Of a stretch of 64,000 bases of DNA, positions 49,752-58,697 are shown in pieces. Below the pieces are notes generated by a model. That model was not told where the DNA came from, searched no databases, and saw nothing but the letters and a program-made list of their open reading frames with translations. The DNA is from an uncultured Pelagibacteraceae bacterium (lineage in GTDB: Bacteria; Pseudomonadota; Alphaproteobacteria; Pelagibacterales; AG-422-B15). The translations under genes and the position numbers were made by a program. The stretch lies in the NCBI GenBank assembly GCA_902523455.1, contig CABYZG010000001.1, forward strand, positions 1-64,000. Reading direction: 5' to 3'. Each line of letters begins with the position of its first letter. The stretch's first letter is position 1.

Positions 49752-50938
49752 AAATATTTTGCAATTTTTAATGTTAGCTGAGAGTCTTCTTCAAACGCAT
49801 ATGTAAAATCATCAGCATCAATCTCTCCGTTGATACTCATATCTATAAATACTTTGAGATCATCTCTAATGCGTTGTTCAAATTCAGCGAAAAATCTATT
49901 TGAACTTCCACTCATATCAGCGACTAAACCAGCTAGTAGGCTTGTTGATTTTATATCATTTTTTGTCCATCTTAATGCTAAGACTCCTTCATTATTGAAA
50001 GCAAAGTCATTTCTGTCATCAAATGTGTATTCAACTATAATTCCTAAATCACTTGTGGTTTCTCTCAAACCATAAATAGTGTACTCTGTCCCTCCTGCTA
50101 TTCCAAAGTGCCGTTCTTCGCCATTTTTTGCAGTAAGTGTCTCAAGTTTGTATAACCATGCACCTTTCGTTGATTGAATATCTAAACTAGTTTGAGATAA
50201 AATAGGATAGTAAGCATCTAATTTTTGAGACAAAGGATTTACGTTGAGCTCCGGAGACCTGTTATTTCCGTAAAAATGAGCTATACCAATATCGTAATCA
50301 TCGTAAACTGTGGAATAACGAACAGCGGCGTCAATTTTATTTTTCTTTGATGAAGACTCATAGGCAACTGTGCTCTTATCAACTTCGAGAGCTAGCCTGG
50401 GTCTTCCATTTCTTCCTGGAAAAATCCTTTCCTTAAAAAATGGCATTATGAATAAATCAAAGTTACCATATGAATGATTATAATTTAATGAAATCATCGG
50501 TTGTCCAAATTTTTTTGTTCCAGAAATATCTTCAGCTAAATTTGATTGATTGATTATATCAAAAATATTAAAACTTTCGTTTACACCCCAAAAAATTAGT
50601 TCATTCCCAATTTTTAGAGTTATGTCATCAAAATATTGCTCATACTTAAATTTTTGAAAGTCAATATAACTGCGTTCACTATCTTTCTCATCTATACGTC
50701 CAGTCGTGTTAATTGTAATTTTTTGATCTCCATTATTTAAGTAGGTAATGAATGTTCCTTTTACAAAAATTGATTGATTAGAATTTGACTGACCGTGTCT
50801 TCCATCCCCATTAAAAAACGTGGTTATCTCAGGTTGAATAAATCCATAAGCTTTATAATCAATAGCTGCTGCATTTTGTGAAGCGACTAAATATTGTAAA
50901 AATACAAAAAGAAACGAAATAATATATTTTTTTAGCAC
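49748..50938 (-). CDS. Probable outer-membrane beta-barrel protein (DUF1302-like)
   Basis: The 396-residue protein has a signal peptide (MLKKYIISFLFVFLQYLVASQNAAA), then alternating beta-strand-like segments throughout and a C-terminal aromatic residue (KIAKYF), the signature of outer-membrane barrels. GNELIFWGVNESFNIFDIINQ resembles a DUF1302-type motif (WG..D..N..D..NP). Together with the LolA-like protein and MMPL pump upstream, it may be the outer-membrane part of a lipid or hydrophobic-compound exporter or importer. The role is inference from architecture. Confidence 0.72.
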   Translation of the reverse strand: MLKKYIISFLFVFLQYLVASQNAAAIDYKAYGFIQPEITTFFNGDGRHGQSNSNQSIFVKGTFITYLNNGDQKITINTTGRIDEKDSERSYIDFQKFKYEQYFDDITLKIGNELIFWGVNESFNIFDIINQSNLAEDISGTKKFGQPMISLNYNHSYGNFDLFIMPFFKERIFPGRNGRPRLALEVDKSTVAYESSSKKNKIDAAVRYSTVYDDYDIGIAHFYGNNRSPELNVNPLSQKLDAYYPILSQTSLDIQSTKGAWLYKLETLTAKNGEERHFGIAGGTEYTIYGLRETTSDLGIIVEYTFDDRNDFAFNNEGVLALRWTKNDIKSTSLLAGLVADMSGSSNRFFAEFEQRIRDDLKVFIDMSINGEIDADDFTYAFEEDSQLTLKIAKYF

Positions 50939-50940
50939 TG

Positions 50941-51738
50941 CTAATCTGCTAGTCGCAATATGCTAGACTTCTCAAAATCTTTTTTATTGATGCCTACATC
51001 TAACTCTCTATTTAGCCATTTGAAAATAGTTATATTTTTGTTTTGGATATTTTCTACTTTCATAGTATTTGCCATCCAAATTTTATCTTTGTACAAAACA
51101 TAATCCTCTAAATACAGCGTCTTTAAAAGTTCACCCTTTCTGTCATAAAAGTCTACTTTGTATGTTCGATTTAAATTATCAATAAGTGAAATTCTTTTTG
51201 AATATCCTGAATTTTCATAATTAGGATAAGACTCTAACTTATAAAAAGTCTCATTATTTTCTATTTCTTCACCAAGAAATTTCCATTCGTACTTTCTATA
51301 GTCAGTTCCCGAAAAATCTTCAAAAGCCACTTCACTGCCCATAAATGCTCCAGATTTATTACTAGAAGAAATTCTTTTCACTCGACCCAGAGCAGGCAAA
51401 TATAGCCATTGGTCATCATCGTCGCTTATGTGTGTATGTGACAGCATAACTGTCCCCTCTACGTCTTTGGGAGTTTTAAAGTAAGTCAAGCTTTTATCAC
51501 CATCGTTTGGATCTAAATTCTCAAGTGTTTTACCTGATACTTCGCGTGTTACTTCATTACCTTTGGGATCAATAAGTATCATCAATTGATCTGACACCAT
51601 GTCAGTAAAGCCTCTGCCATTTTCATATGACGCTTTAGCTATTCTAAGCCCCTGTTCCTCAGCTGTTTCTGCGCTGAGATAAAATGGAAAAAGGGCAAAT
51701 ACGATAAATATAATTTTTGCATAATTCATTTTTTTCAT
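50941..51738 (-). CDS. Outer membrane lipoprotein-sorting-like (LolA-like) periplasmic protein
   Basis: A signal peptide (MKKMNYAKIIFIVFALFPFYLSA) precedes a LolA-like half-barrel: the family's DQWLYLPALGRVKRISSSNKSGAFMGSE and EDFSGTDYRKY segments are clear. These proteins are found with MMPL/RND pumps and are thought to carry lipids between membranes, not to sort lipoproteins. I place the start at the ATG 51738, right after the pump stop; the TTG six codons further upstream (51756) would add a poor start. The barrel gene follows after two bases. Confidence 0.85.
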   Translation of the reverse strand: MKKMNYAKIIFIVFALFPFYLSAETAEEQGLRIAKASYENGRGFTDMVSDQLMILIDPKGNEVTREVSGKTLENLDPNDGDKSLTYFKTPKDVEGTVMLSHTHISDDDDQWLYLPALGRVKRISSSNKSGAFMGSEVAFEDFSGTDYRKYEWKFLGEEIENNETFYKLESYPNYENSGYSKRISLIDNLNRTYKVDFYDRKGELLKTLYLEDYVLYKDKIWMANTMKVENIQNKNITIFKWLNRELDVGINKKDFEKSSILRLAD

Positions 51739-51739
51739 T

Positions 51740-54028
51740 TTAAACTTTTTTTCCAAATATTAAAAGCAAAGCCGGTAAAAGCAATAGGTCTATGAGTAAA
51801 GCTATCATAATTATTAAAGCACACATCCCACCAATTATAAAATTATAGTAGAACATTGATTGCGTTAAAAATAAGAACCCAGAAAAAAGACAAATTGATG
51901 CAACAATTATAGGATAGCCAACAAATCTAAAACAATATTGTATTGCTTCTCTTGGGGGTAAATTTATTGCAAGAGCTTTTTTATATTTCGACAAAAAATG
52001 AATAGTTGCGTCGACTACAAGGCCTATTGAAATAAGAACAGCAAATTGATGAGCGGCCGTTACCATATCAGTGGCAAGAGTAAGAAGACCGAAACCAAGT
52101 ACAAAAGGGATAATATTTGGAACAATACTAATTATACCGTACCTAAAACTTTGCAGGGAAATTCCAACAACCATAATTATAAAAGTAAAAGAGATTAAAA
52201 GCCCGATTACTAACCCTCTTGTGTTTTCAACAAATAGTTGTGGCATCATAATTGGAATCCCAGCAACACCATTTGTTTTAAAAGGTGAAATATTTTCATT
52301 AACCCATTCATCCACACGCGCATTGAATGCAACCGACTCCATTGATGTAGAGTTATTTGTTCTAATAAGAATTCTAGAATCTGATTTATCCGCAGTCATT
52401 TGATTTTTTAAATCCATCCCATAGGGCACTGAAAACTCATACAATAGCAGATACTGCGCAATGAGTGCTTTATTGTCAGGAATTGCATAATACTCATCCA
52501 AGCCGCCATTCATATTTTTATGCAAAGACTTAATAACATCTGAAATAGTAGATACATCAGCAACTTCAGGTTGAGTAAGAAGCCAGCCTTCGAACTCATC
52601 AAGCTTTTTAAGGTATTCAGGATTTGTTATACCATCCGGTTCATTTGATTGCATATCAGAAAATATATAAAAAGAGCTTCCAAATTCAGGGTCAACGGTA
52701 TTTTTTACTTCTAGCCATTCAGGAACTCTATCAAAGTAAGTACTAAAATAATCATCAAAATGTAAATTTGGTAATAAACTAAAAACCGCTATACAAATTG
52801 CAGTTATTACAATAATAAACCTTTCTTTAAATTTATAAATTAATTCACCCAAGTTTTTAAGAACTTCGAGTACATAACTTTTTCTTTTCCTTGCATTTAT
52901 TGGAAGTAAAGAAAACATAGCTGGAAGCATCGTCACACTTAAAATAAATCCAATACCTGCACCAATTACAACAGTATTAGCCATCTCGCTATAAGCTGGT
53001 ATATCTCCGAAGTTAATACCTGCGATCCCTGCAGCTGTTGTGAAGCTTGTAAGAAATATTGGTATAAAATTTATTTTTAAACTCTCAATAATAGCATCAT
53101 TCTTTGTCATTCCCTCAGTCATATTAGTCAAACCAATTGATAACATATGTATCGCATGCGTTAGTGATATTGTAAGTATGATTATTGGTGCAGTAATAAG
53201 TGGAGGTTGTACTTCAAACCCAAGCCATCCAGCAGCTCCAAGTGATGGCATAATAGACAATATAATTATAATTAGTGAGATTATTGAAGCTACGACAGAT
53301 CTTAATAAAATATAAGTTAGGATAATTATCAGCAGTAAAAAACTTGGATACATTTTTGAAGCATCAGACTCTGAGGTAGATTGAAAATTGTGAGAGAATT
53401 GAGCAGAGCCTGCTACACCAACAAATATATCTTCATATCTGTCTTCAAAATAATTTTTTTGTTCCCAAGCAAATGAAATTGGTTCCTGGAAAGCGATATC
53501 TTCAGGCATTTCAAGATTAATATTAACTAAACCGATTTTTCCACTTTCAGACATCACAAAATTTACAACCGCGTCTTCTAATACCGCAGCACCATATAAA
53601 TTTGCAATTTCATTAGTGCTTAATGAGTCAACATCATCAACAAAATCACTTATTGATATGTCATCGCCGTCTACTGTAGTGTATTGATGGTTTGTAATTG
53701 AGCTTACTCTTGACGAATATGGCGTTTGCCAGGAAATTTCAGTGAGTTCATGAATAAGACTTAATACATCTTTTTGAAATATGTTACCCTTTTCTGGTTT
53801 AACAACAAAAGTCAGAACATCTATGTTTCCATACTTTTCCTCTAAATCCAGTACATCTTTGTAGTATTTAAAATCTTCCTCAACAAAGCCCCTATATCCT
53901 GAGGGCGTTTCTAGGAATTTCATACCGAATGATATTGTGAAAATGATCAATAAACTGCCTAATATTACTTTAATACGATGGTTTACTAAAATCTTGCCAA
54001 ATATTTCAATTCTGTCTTCTAAATTCAT
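51740..54028 (-). CDS. MMPL/RND-superfamily transporter
   Basis: This 762-residue inner-membrane protein has the 12-helix RND plan in two halves: helix 1 at about 19-38, a large periplasmic domain, helices around 225-400 with SLTHAIHMLSIG, then a second periplasmic domain and a closing helical bundle with GLVVDATIHFLSKYKKA. Length and lack of a MexB-like docking domain place it with MMPL/HpnN-like lipid transporters. It is the first gene of a leftward three-gene unit with a LolA-like protein and a likely barrel. Confidence 0.88.
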   Translation of the reverse strand: MNLEDRIEIFGKILVNHRIKVILGSLLIIFTISFGMKFLETPSGYRGFVEEDFKYYKDVLDLEEKYGNIDVLTFVVKPEKGNIFQKDVLSLIHELTEISWQTPYSSRVSSITNHQYTTVDGDDISISDFVDDVDSLSTNEIANLYGAAVLEDAVVNFVMSESGKIGLVNINLEMPEDIAFQEPISFAWEQKNYFEDRYEDIFVGVAGSAQFSHNFQSTSESDASKMYPSFLLLIIILTYILLRSVVASIISLIIIILSIMPSLGAAGWLGFEVQPPLITAPIIILTISLTHAIHMLSIGLTNMTEGMTKNDAIIESLKINFIPIFLTSFTTAAGIAGINFGDIPAYSEMANTVVIGAGIGFILSVTMLPAMFSLLPINARKRKSYVLEVLKNLGELIYKFKERFIIVITAICIAVFSLLPNLHFDDYFSTYFDRVPEWLEVKNTVDPEFGSSFYIFSDMQSNEPDGITNPEYLKKLDEFEGWLLTQPEVADVSTISDVIKSLHKNMNGGLDEYYAIPDNKALIAQYLLLYEFSVPYGMDLKNQMTADKSDSRILIRTNNSTSMESVAFNARVDEWVNENISPFKTNGVAGIPIMMPQLFVENTRGLVIGLLISFTFIIMVVGISLQSFRYGIISIVPNIIPFVLGFGLLTLATDMVTAAHQFAVLISIGLVVDATIHFLSKYKKALAINLPPREAIQYCFRFVGYPIIVASICLFSGFLFLTQSMFYYNFIIGGMCALIIMIALLIDLLLLPALLLIFGKKV

Positions 54029-54067
54029 ATGGAAAAATATATACCTTCTTTTATAAATTAAAACGGT

Positions 54068-55012
54068 ATGAAAACTAGTAAGAAAATATATTTAATATCA
54101 CCTCGTGGATTTTGCGCTGGCGTTACTCGCGCAATTGAAATAGTTGAACTAGCAATCAAAAAATATGGCCCACCAGTTTATGTTAATCACGAAATTGTTC
54201 ATAACAAATATGTCATAGATGAGTTGAGTGATAAGGGTGCAGTTTTTTTAGATAATATTAATGATGCGCCCCCAGATCGTCCATTCATCTTTTCCGCTCA
54301 CGGTGTTTCAAAGGATGTTGAGCTACATGCAAATAAAAAAAATAAAATAGTTATTAATGCAACATGTCCACTTGTAACCAAAGTTCATGTCCAAGCTATG
54401 AAGTTTTTTGAATTGGGTTATCGCATTATTCTTATTGGACATAGAAACCACCCTGAAGTAATAGGAACTATGGGCCAGCTTCCAAGCGGCAGCATAGAAC
54501 TTGTTGAAACAGTAAGTGATGTAATGAAACTGTCTATAAATGACGATGATAATTTCGCCTATTTAACTCAAACAACACTCTCACTCGATGATACAAAAAA
54601 AATAATAGAAGCATTAAAAGTTCGATTACCTAAAATAATTTCTTCTCCAAAAGAAGATATTTGCTATGCAACATCAAATCGTCAAAAAGCAATAAAAGAA
54701 TACGCTCAAATGTGTGATGCTTTTATAGTTGTTGGATCAAGTAATTCATCTAATTCTAATCGCTTGGTAGAAGTCGCAAAAAATGCAGGTTGTGAGAACT
54801 CAATTCTCTTGGAAAACGAAGTTAATCTAAATGTAAAAGACTATGAGCTTATGACGTCAATTGGTATTTCTTCAGGCGCATCGGTTCCTGACATACTGGT
54901 TAAAAACGTAATTAATAAATTTACAGAATTTTATCAAGTTACGATTGAAGACCTCAGTTTAGGAAATGAAAATGTAACATTTAAATTACCTAAGGAATTG
55001 AGAGTTGGTTAA
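54068..55012 (+). CDS. ispH: 4-hydroxy-3-methylbut-2-enyl diphosphate reductase
   Basis: IspH performs the last step of the MEP isoprenoid pathway using an iron-sulfur cluster. The 314-residue protein has the three cluster cysteines in SPRGFCAGVTRAIEIVE, NATCPLVTKVH and EDICYATSNRQKA, and GSSNSSNSNRL. It overlaps the thioesterase gene by eight bases and is divergent from the RND transporter. Confidence 0.96.
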   Translation: MKTSKKIYLISPRGFCAGVTRAIEIVELAIKKYGPPVYVNHEIVHNKYVIDELSDKGAVFLDNINDAPPDRPFIFSAHGVSKDVELHANKKNKIVINATCPLVTKVHVQAMKFFELGYRIILIGHRNHPEVIGTMGQLPSGSIELVETVSDVMKLSINDDDNFAYLTQTTLSLDDTKKIIEALKVRLPKIISSPKEDICYATSNRQKAIKEYAQMCDAFIVVGSSNSSNSNRLVEVAKNAGCENSILLENEVNLNVKDYELMTSIGISSGASVPDILVKNVINKFTEFYQVTIEDLSLGNENVTFKLPKELRVG

Positions 55013-55454
55013 CATTAAAGATTTAAAATGGGATTATAGTAACCCTCATATTTTAAAGTTCACCATAAAAGAGAGTGATATTGATATTTTAGGACATGTT
55101 AACAATAAAGTATATTTGAATTGGTGTGAACTAGTCAGTTGGGATCATTCAGCTAAATTAGGTATTACTCCTGATGTATATAAAGAATATCAATGTGCAT
55201 GTGTTGTTATTAGAAGTGAAAATAATTTTTCTGGATCACTTTTCATTGATGATGAAATTGCAATTTCAACATGGATTACGAAGACTGATAAAAAAGTTAG
55301 ATTGAGCAGATTTTTTCAAATAATAAACATTGCAAAAAATCATACTGTTTTTACCTCAAATGTTGACTATGCGTGTGTGAGTCTTATTAATTTTAAGCCT
55401 GTAAGAATGCCAGAAATTTATAAAAATAGTTATGAAGTTACTTGTGATGTTTAA
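55005..55454 (+). CDS. Acyl-CoA thioesterase (4HBT family)
   Basis: The 149-residue hotdog-fold protein has the 4-hydroxybenzoyl-CoA thioesterase motif DIDILGHVNNKVYLNWCEL with the catalytic Asp position occupied by His-Val-Asn-Asn as in YbgC-like enzymes. The start codon is TTG at 55005, within the ispH stop region; no ATG is available before the fold begins. Substrate unknown; it may hydrolyse CoA esters in the lipid-linked group of genes here. Confidence 0.8.
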   Translation: MVNIKDLKWDYSNPHILKFTIKESDIDILGHVNNKVYLNWCELVSWDHSAKLGITPDVYKEYQCACVVIRSENNFSGSLFIDDEIAISTWITKTDKKVRLSRFFQIINIAKNHTVFTSNVDYACVSLINFKPVRMPEIYKNSYEVTCDV

Positions 55455-55932
55455 ATTAAGAAATGCGACTATTGATGATATAAAAGATATCATTTTGATT
55501 AATGAAGATGCTATACCTGCTGTGAACTCCGTATCACATGAAGAGTTTTTAAATTTTTATGAAAAAAAAACTTATTTTAAGGTAGCTATCAATAATGATA
55601 ATAATATTTGCGGGTTTTTACTTGTTTTACCATCTGGCCTTGATTATCAGAGTTTAAATTATAAGTGGTTCACAGAGAGATATAGCGACTTTGCATACAT
55701 TGATAGAATTGCTATATCGAGTAAATTTAGAGGATTGGGTATAGGCAAAAGTCTGTATCTCGATCTCGAAAGATCACTAGATGAATATAATATGATTGCA
55801 TGCGAATTTAATATAGAGCCACCAAACCCAATTTCTAAAAGTTTTCATGAAAGTTTAAAATATAAGAATGTTGGCTTTCAGTTAACTGAAAATAATACAA
55901 AAAAAGTTTCATTAATGGTTAAAAATATCTAA
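55447..55932 (+). CDS. GNAT family N-acetyltransferase
   Basis: The protein has the GNAT acetyl-CoA motif in IDRIAISSKFRGLGIGKSLYLDL and a preceding beta-strand GFLLVLPSGLDYQS. Family members acetylate amines on small molecules or proteins; the substrate is unknown. I prefer the ATG at 55447 (FKLRNATIDDIKDI start, 161 residues); an in-frame ATG at 55432 adds five residues. It overlaps the thioesterase stop by eight bases and shares one base with the following oxidase start. Confidence 0.85.
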   Translation: MFKLRNATIDDIKDIILINEDAIPAVNSVSHEEFLNFYEKKTYFKVAINNDNNICGFLLVLPSGLDYQSLNYKWFTERYSDFAYIDRIAISSKFRGLGIGKSLYLDLERSLDEYNMIACEFNIEPPNPISKSFHESLKYKNVGFQLTENNTKKVSLMVKNI

Positions 55933-57041
55933 TGAGTTCTAATTTCGTAGATGTACTTGTAATTGGTGGAGGGGTTATTGGATTAGCCATAGCTAAAAAT
56001 TTTGCTGCTAAAGGCCTTGAGGTCATTGTATTGGAGAAAGAAAATACTTTTGGTTCTGTTACCAGTTCAAGAAACAGCGGAGTCATTCATGCAGGTGTTT
56101 ATTATGATAAGGACTCAATGAAGGCTAAATTTTGTGCTGATGGAAATCGTAGAATGTATGAATATTGTCAAAAATTTAATGTGCCTCACATTAATACAGG
56201 AAAGTTCATTGTTGCAACATCCTCCAATGAAATTCCTAAACTCGAGGAAATTTTCTCCAAAGCAGAGTATAACGGTGTTGAAGGAATAGAGAGAGTAACA
56301 GGGAATTATGTTGCCAGCAAAGAGCCTTTAGTGGAATGTATTGAGGCATTATTCGTGCCATCATCAGGCATTGTTGATCAAAACTCTCTCATGAGGTCTT
56401 ATCTTGGTGAATTGGAGGAAAGCTCCGGCAATATTGTTTTTAATTCACAATTCTTACGTTCTGAAATTCATGGTGAGAAATATTGTTCTACTGTGCTGAG
56501 TGATGGAGAAGAAATAATTATAGAATCGTCAGTCATAATAAATGCTGCTGGTCTAAATGCTGAAAATATTGCAAGTAATATTCTACCCTTAGATAAAAAA
56601 TATATTCCCAAAACATATTTCGCCAAAGGTAATTATTTCGAAACAGGAAAAGACCTAAAGATTCGACATCTAATTTACCCTATACCAAATGATGCAAGTC
56701 TTGGTTTACATTTGGGATTAGATTTAGGAATGCAAGTTAGATTTGGACCTGATGTTGAATGGGTAGATGAAATTGATTATGAAGTAAATAAAGATAGACA
56801 AGTTTTGTTTCATAATGATGTCATAAAATATATTCCCTCAATTAAAATTGAAGATCTTAAAGCCGGATATTCAGGTGTAAGACCAAAACTTAAGAATAAA
56901 GGCGAGGGTAAAAGTGACTTTTCAATTCAAGGAGAAAAGACACATGGTATTAAGAATCTTGTTAACTTATTTGGAATGGAATCGCCTGGGTTGACTTCTT
57001 CACTTGTTATCGGAGAATACGTTGCCAATATGGTAAGTTAA
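55932..57041 (+). CDS. FAD-dependent oxidoreductase, L-2-hydroxyglutarate oxidase (LhgO)-like
   Basis: The 369-residue DAO-fold protein has the FAD motif VLVIGGGVIGLAIAKNFAAKG, SSRNSGVIHAGVYY (the conserved Ser/His region of LhgO/DAAO-like enzymes) and AGYSGVRPKL near the C-terminus. The family includes L-2-hydroxyglutarate oxidase and related 2-hydroxyacid or glycerol-3-phosphate-like oxidases. The best match by motif is LhgO, but the substrate is not proven. Its stop overlaps the convergent rpoH by four bases. Confidence 0.82.
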   Translation: MSSNFVDVLVIGGGVIGLAIAKNFAAKGLEVIVLEKENTFGSVTSSRNSGVIHAGVYYDKDSMKAKFCADGNRRMYEYCQKFNVPHINTGKFIVATSSNEIPKLEEIFSKAEYNGVEGIERVTGNYVASKEPLVECIEALFVPSSGIVDQNSLMRSYLGELEESSGNIVFNSQFLRSEIHGEKYCSTVLSDGEEIIIESSVIINAAGLNAENIASNILPLDKKYIPKTYFAKGNYFETGKDLKIRHLIYPIPNDASLGLHLGLDLGMQVRFGPDVEWVDEIDYEVNKDRQVLFHNDVIKYIPSIKIEDLKAGYSGVRPKLKNKGEGKSDFSIQGEKTHGIKNLVNLFGMESPGLTSSLVIGEYVANMVS

Positions 57042-57901
57042 AAGAGGAACTCTTTCTTTTGTGAATTTGATATATACGATTTCATCTTCATCATAGCACC
57101 TTTTTCTATCTGTCTTACACGTTCTTTGGAAATTTTTAATTCCTTGCCTAGTATATCTAGTGTTTTAACTTCCTCTGAAAGGTGTCTGTCCTTGATTATT
57201 TTTACTTCTCTTTCATCAAGTATCTCTAAAGTTTGTTTTATTAAGTCTTTTTTAAAATTTACTTGATCTTTTTCAAATACCTTATCATCAGGTCTTGCAT
57301 CTTCGTCCTCAATGAGTTCCATAAACTCACTTTCACTCTCGTCATTAATTTTGTGGTTGAGAGAACTATCGTTTTGACTAATTCTGCTGTCCATTTTTAT
57401 AACATCAGAAGTTGAAATATTTAAATCATTAGCAATACCTTGCGCAGTCCGAAAATCAATTGATCCATGCTCGGTTTGATGAATTTTCTGTTTTAATTTT
57501 CTGAGACTAAAAAATAGACTTTTTTGTTTTGAGGTAGTTGCGATTCTCACTAATGACCAATTTTTAAGAACAAAATCCTGAATTGATGCTCTTATCCACC
57601 ATCCAGCATAAGTTGAGAATCTAACTTCCTTATCCAATTCAAATCTTTCTGCAGCTTTCATTAGTCCTATATTGCCCTCTTGAATTAGATCACTTAAATT
57701 AAGACCATAGTTCTTATACTTTACAGCGAAAGCAATAACCAATCTGATGTGAGATTGTGTTAGTTCGTGCAATGCCTTTTCATCTTTGTTTTTGATCCAT
57801 TTTTTTGCTAAAACCTTTTCATGATTTTCTTCAAGTAAAGGAATAGACATGGCTCTTTTAACAAAAGATTTCATTTCATTTGTATCATCAAAACTTGACA
57901 T
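57038..57901 (-). CDS. rpoH: RNA polymerase sigma-32 factor
   Basis: RpoH directs heat-shock transcription. The protein has sigma region 2 (LSDLIQEGNIGLMKAAERFE and FSTYAGWWIRASIQDFVLKNW), the RpoH-specific box KQKSLFFSLRKLK, and region 4 with a helix-turn-helix (LDILGKELKISKERVRQIEKGAM). I choose the ATG at 57901 (MSSFDDTNEM, 287 residues) over one seven codons upstream. RpoH is normally controlled by mRNA folding and by DnaK; no thermosensor can be judged by eye here. Confidence 0.92.
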   Translation of the reverse strand: MSSFDDTNEMKSFVKRAMSIPLLEENHEKVLAKKWIKNKDEKALHELTQSHIRLVIAFAVKYKNYGLNLSDLIQEGNIGLMKAAERFELDKEVRFSTYAGWWIRASIQDFVLKNWSLVRIATTSKQKSLFFSLRKLKQKIHQTEHGSIDFRTAQGIANDLNISTSDVIKMDSRISQNDSSLNHKINDESESEFMELIEDEDARPDDKVFEKDQVNFKKDLIKQTLEILDEREVKIIKDRHLSEEVKTLDILGKELKISKERVRQIEKGAMMKMKSYISNSQKKEFLF

Positions 57902-57973
57902 GAGTGCAAAATACAAATTCAATAAGAAAAGACAATTTGAATCTTCAATTTTGAGGTTATAAAAACTGCCAAT

Positions 57974-58327
57974 GTGGCTAAATTTAATATGAAAGACATT
58001 GTAAAATATGGAGATTTTGAAAAAATTGAGATCTTAGTAGGTACTATTTTAGAAGTAAAAATAAACGAAAAGGCTAGAAAACCAGCTTATGTGCTAAAAA
58101 TAGATTTTGGTGAAAAAGTTGGTATTAAACATAGTTCAGCTCAAATTACAAACTATTCAATTGAAGAGCTTCTTCAAAAACAAATTATTGCAGTATGTAA
58201 TTTTGGAAAAAAAAATATCGCAGGAATTGAGTCAGAAGTATTAATTCTTGGCGCAATAAATAAAAACAAAGAGGTGATTTTGCTTCATCCACAACAAAAA
58301 GTAGATAATGGAGCGAACGTTTGCTGA
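57974..58327 (+). CDS. csaA: tRNA-binding domain protein CsaA
   Basis: CsaA is a small tRNA-binding, chaperone-like protein. It has the EMAP-like OB-fold features FEKIEILVGTILEVKINEKARKPAYVLKIDFGEKVGIKHSSAQIT and the C-terminal KKNIAGIESEVLILGA in separate runs. The start is GTG at 57974 (117 residues); an ATG five codons later is possible. It is seven bases from the convergent tRNA-Arg gene. Confidence 0.9.
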   Translation: MAKFNMKDIVKYGDFEKIEILVGTILEVKINEKARKPAYVLKIDFGEKVGIKHSSAQITNYSIEELLQKQIIAVCNFGKKNIAGIESEVLILGAINKNKEVILLHPQQKVDNGANVC

Positions 58328-58334
58328 CTTATAT

Positions 58335-58411
58335 TGGCGCGCTCGAGATGATTCGAACATCCGACCCCAGGATTAGGAATCCTGTGCTCTATCCTGCTGA
58401 GCTACGAGCGC
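58335..58411 (-). tRNA. tRNA-Arg (anticodon CCT)
   Basis: Leftward, the 77-base gene folds with acceptor GCGCTCG/CGAGCGC, D-loop TAGCTCAGCAGGATAGAGCA, anticodon stem CAGGA/TCCTG around TTCCTAA, and T arm GGATGTTCGAATCATCT. The discriminator is G and CCA is encoded. Anticodon CCT reads AGG, a rare codon in most bacteria but expected in an AT-rich genome. Confidence 0.96.
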
Positions 58412-58697
58412 ATAATTAAAGATTTTTTCAAAAAAAAAATAATTTTTATTTTATTTTAATTAAATTTTATAAAAAAAAATAAATTTTTGTTACTATAAAA
58501 AAATCTAATAACTATAAGTATTTAAATACATTTACTAACAATTTAAAATACATTGAAAAAAAATTTTAAATTTCAAAAAATTGAAAAAACAGCGAAAAAT
58601 TGACACTTTTTCATAAAAGTTTAATCATTGTATTAGAACGAATCAATTTTGATTCATCTACTAACCTCTAACTAAACCCAAACGGGGGGAGATAATT
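58412..58697. other. AT-rich intergenic region between tRNA-Arg and the H1-like gene
   Basis: This is the most AT-rich and longest gene-free stretch in the window. It holds the likely promoters of the leftward tRNA and the rightward H1-like gene. I see a perfect -35 TTGACA at 58600-58605 on the plus strand, but the -10 (AATCAT at 17-base spacing) is weak. Long A and T runs suggest bent DNA. No other feature is visible. Confidence 0.4.
58640..58655. repeat. 16-base palindrome in leader of H1-like gene
   Basis: GAATCAATTTTGATTC is a palindrome of two 7-base arms with a 2-base centre. It lies 42 bases before the ATG, between the possible promoter and the strong ribosome-binding site. It could be an operator for a dimeric regulator or an RNA hairpin. 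Only the symmetry is seen. Confidence 0.5.

Noticed and set aside
58600..58628. Firm promoter for the H1-like gene
   Set aside because: The -35 is perfect but no good -10 is found at 16-18 bases, so it is only mentioned under the intergenic region.
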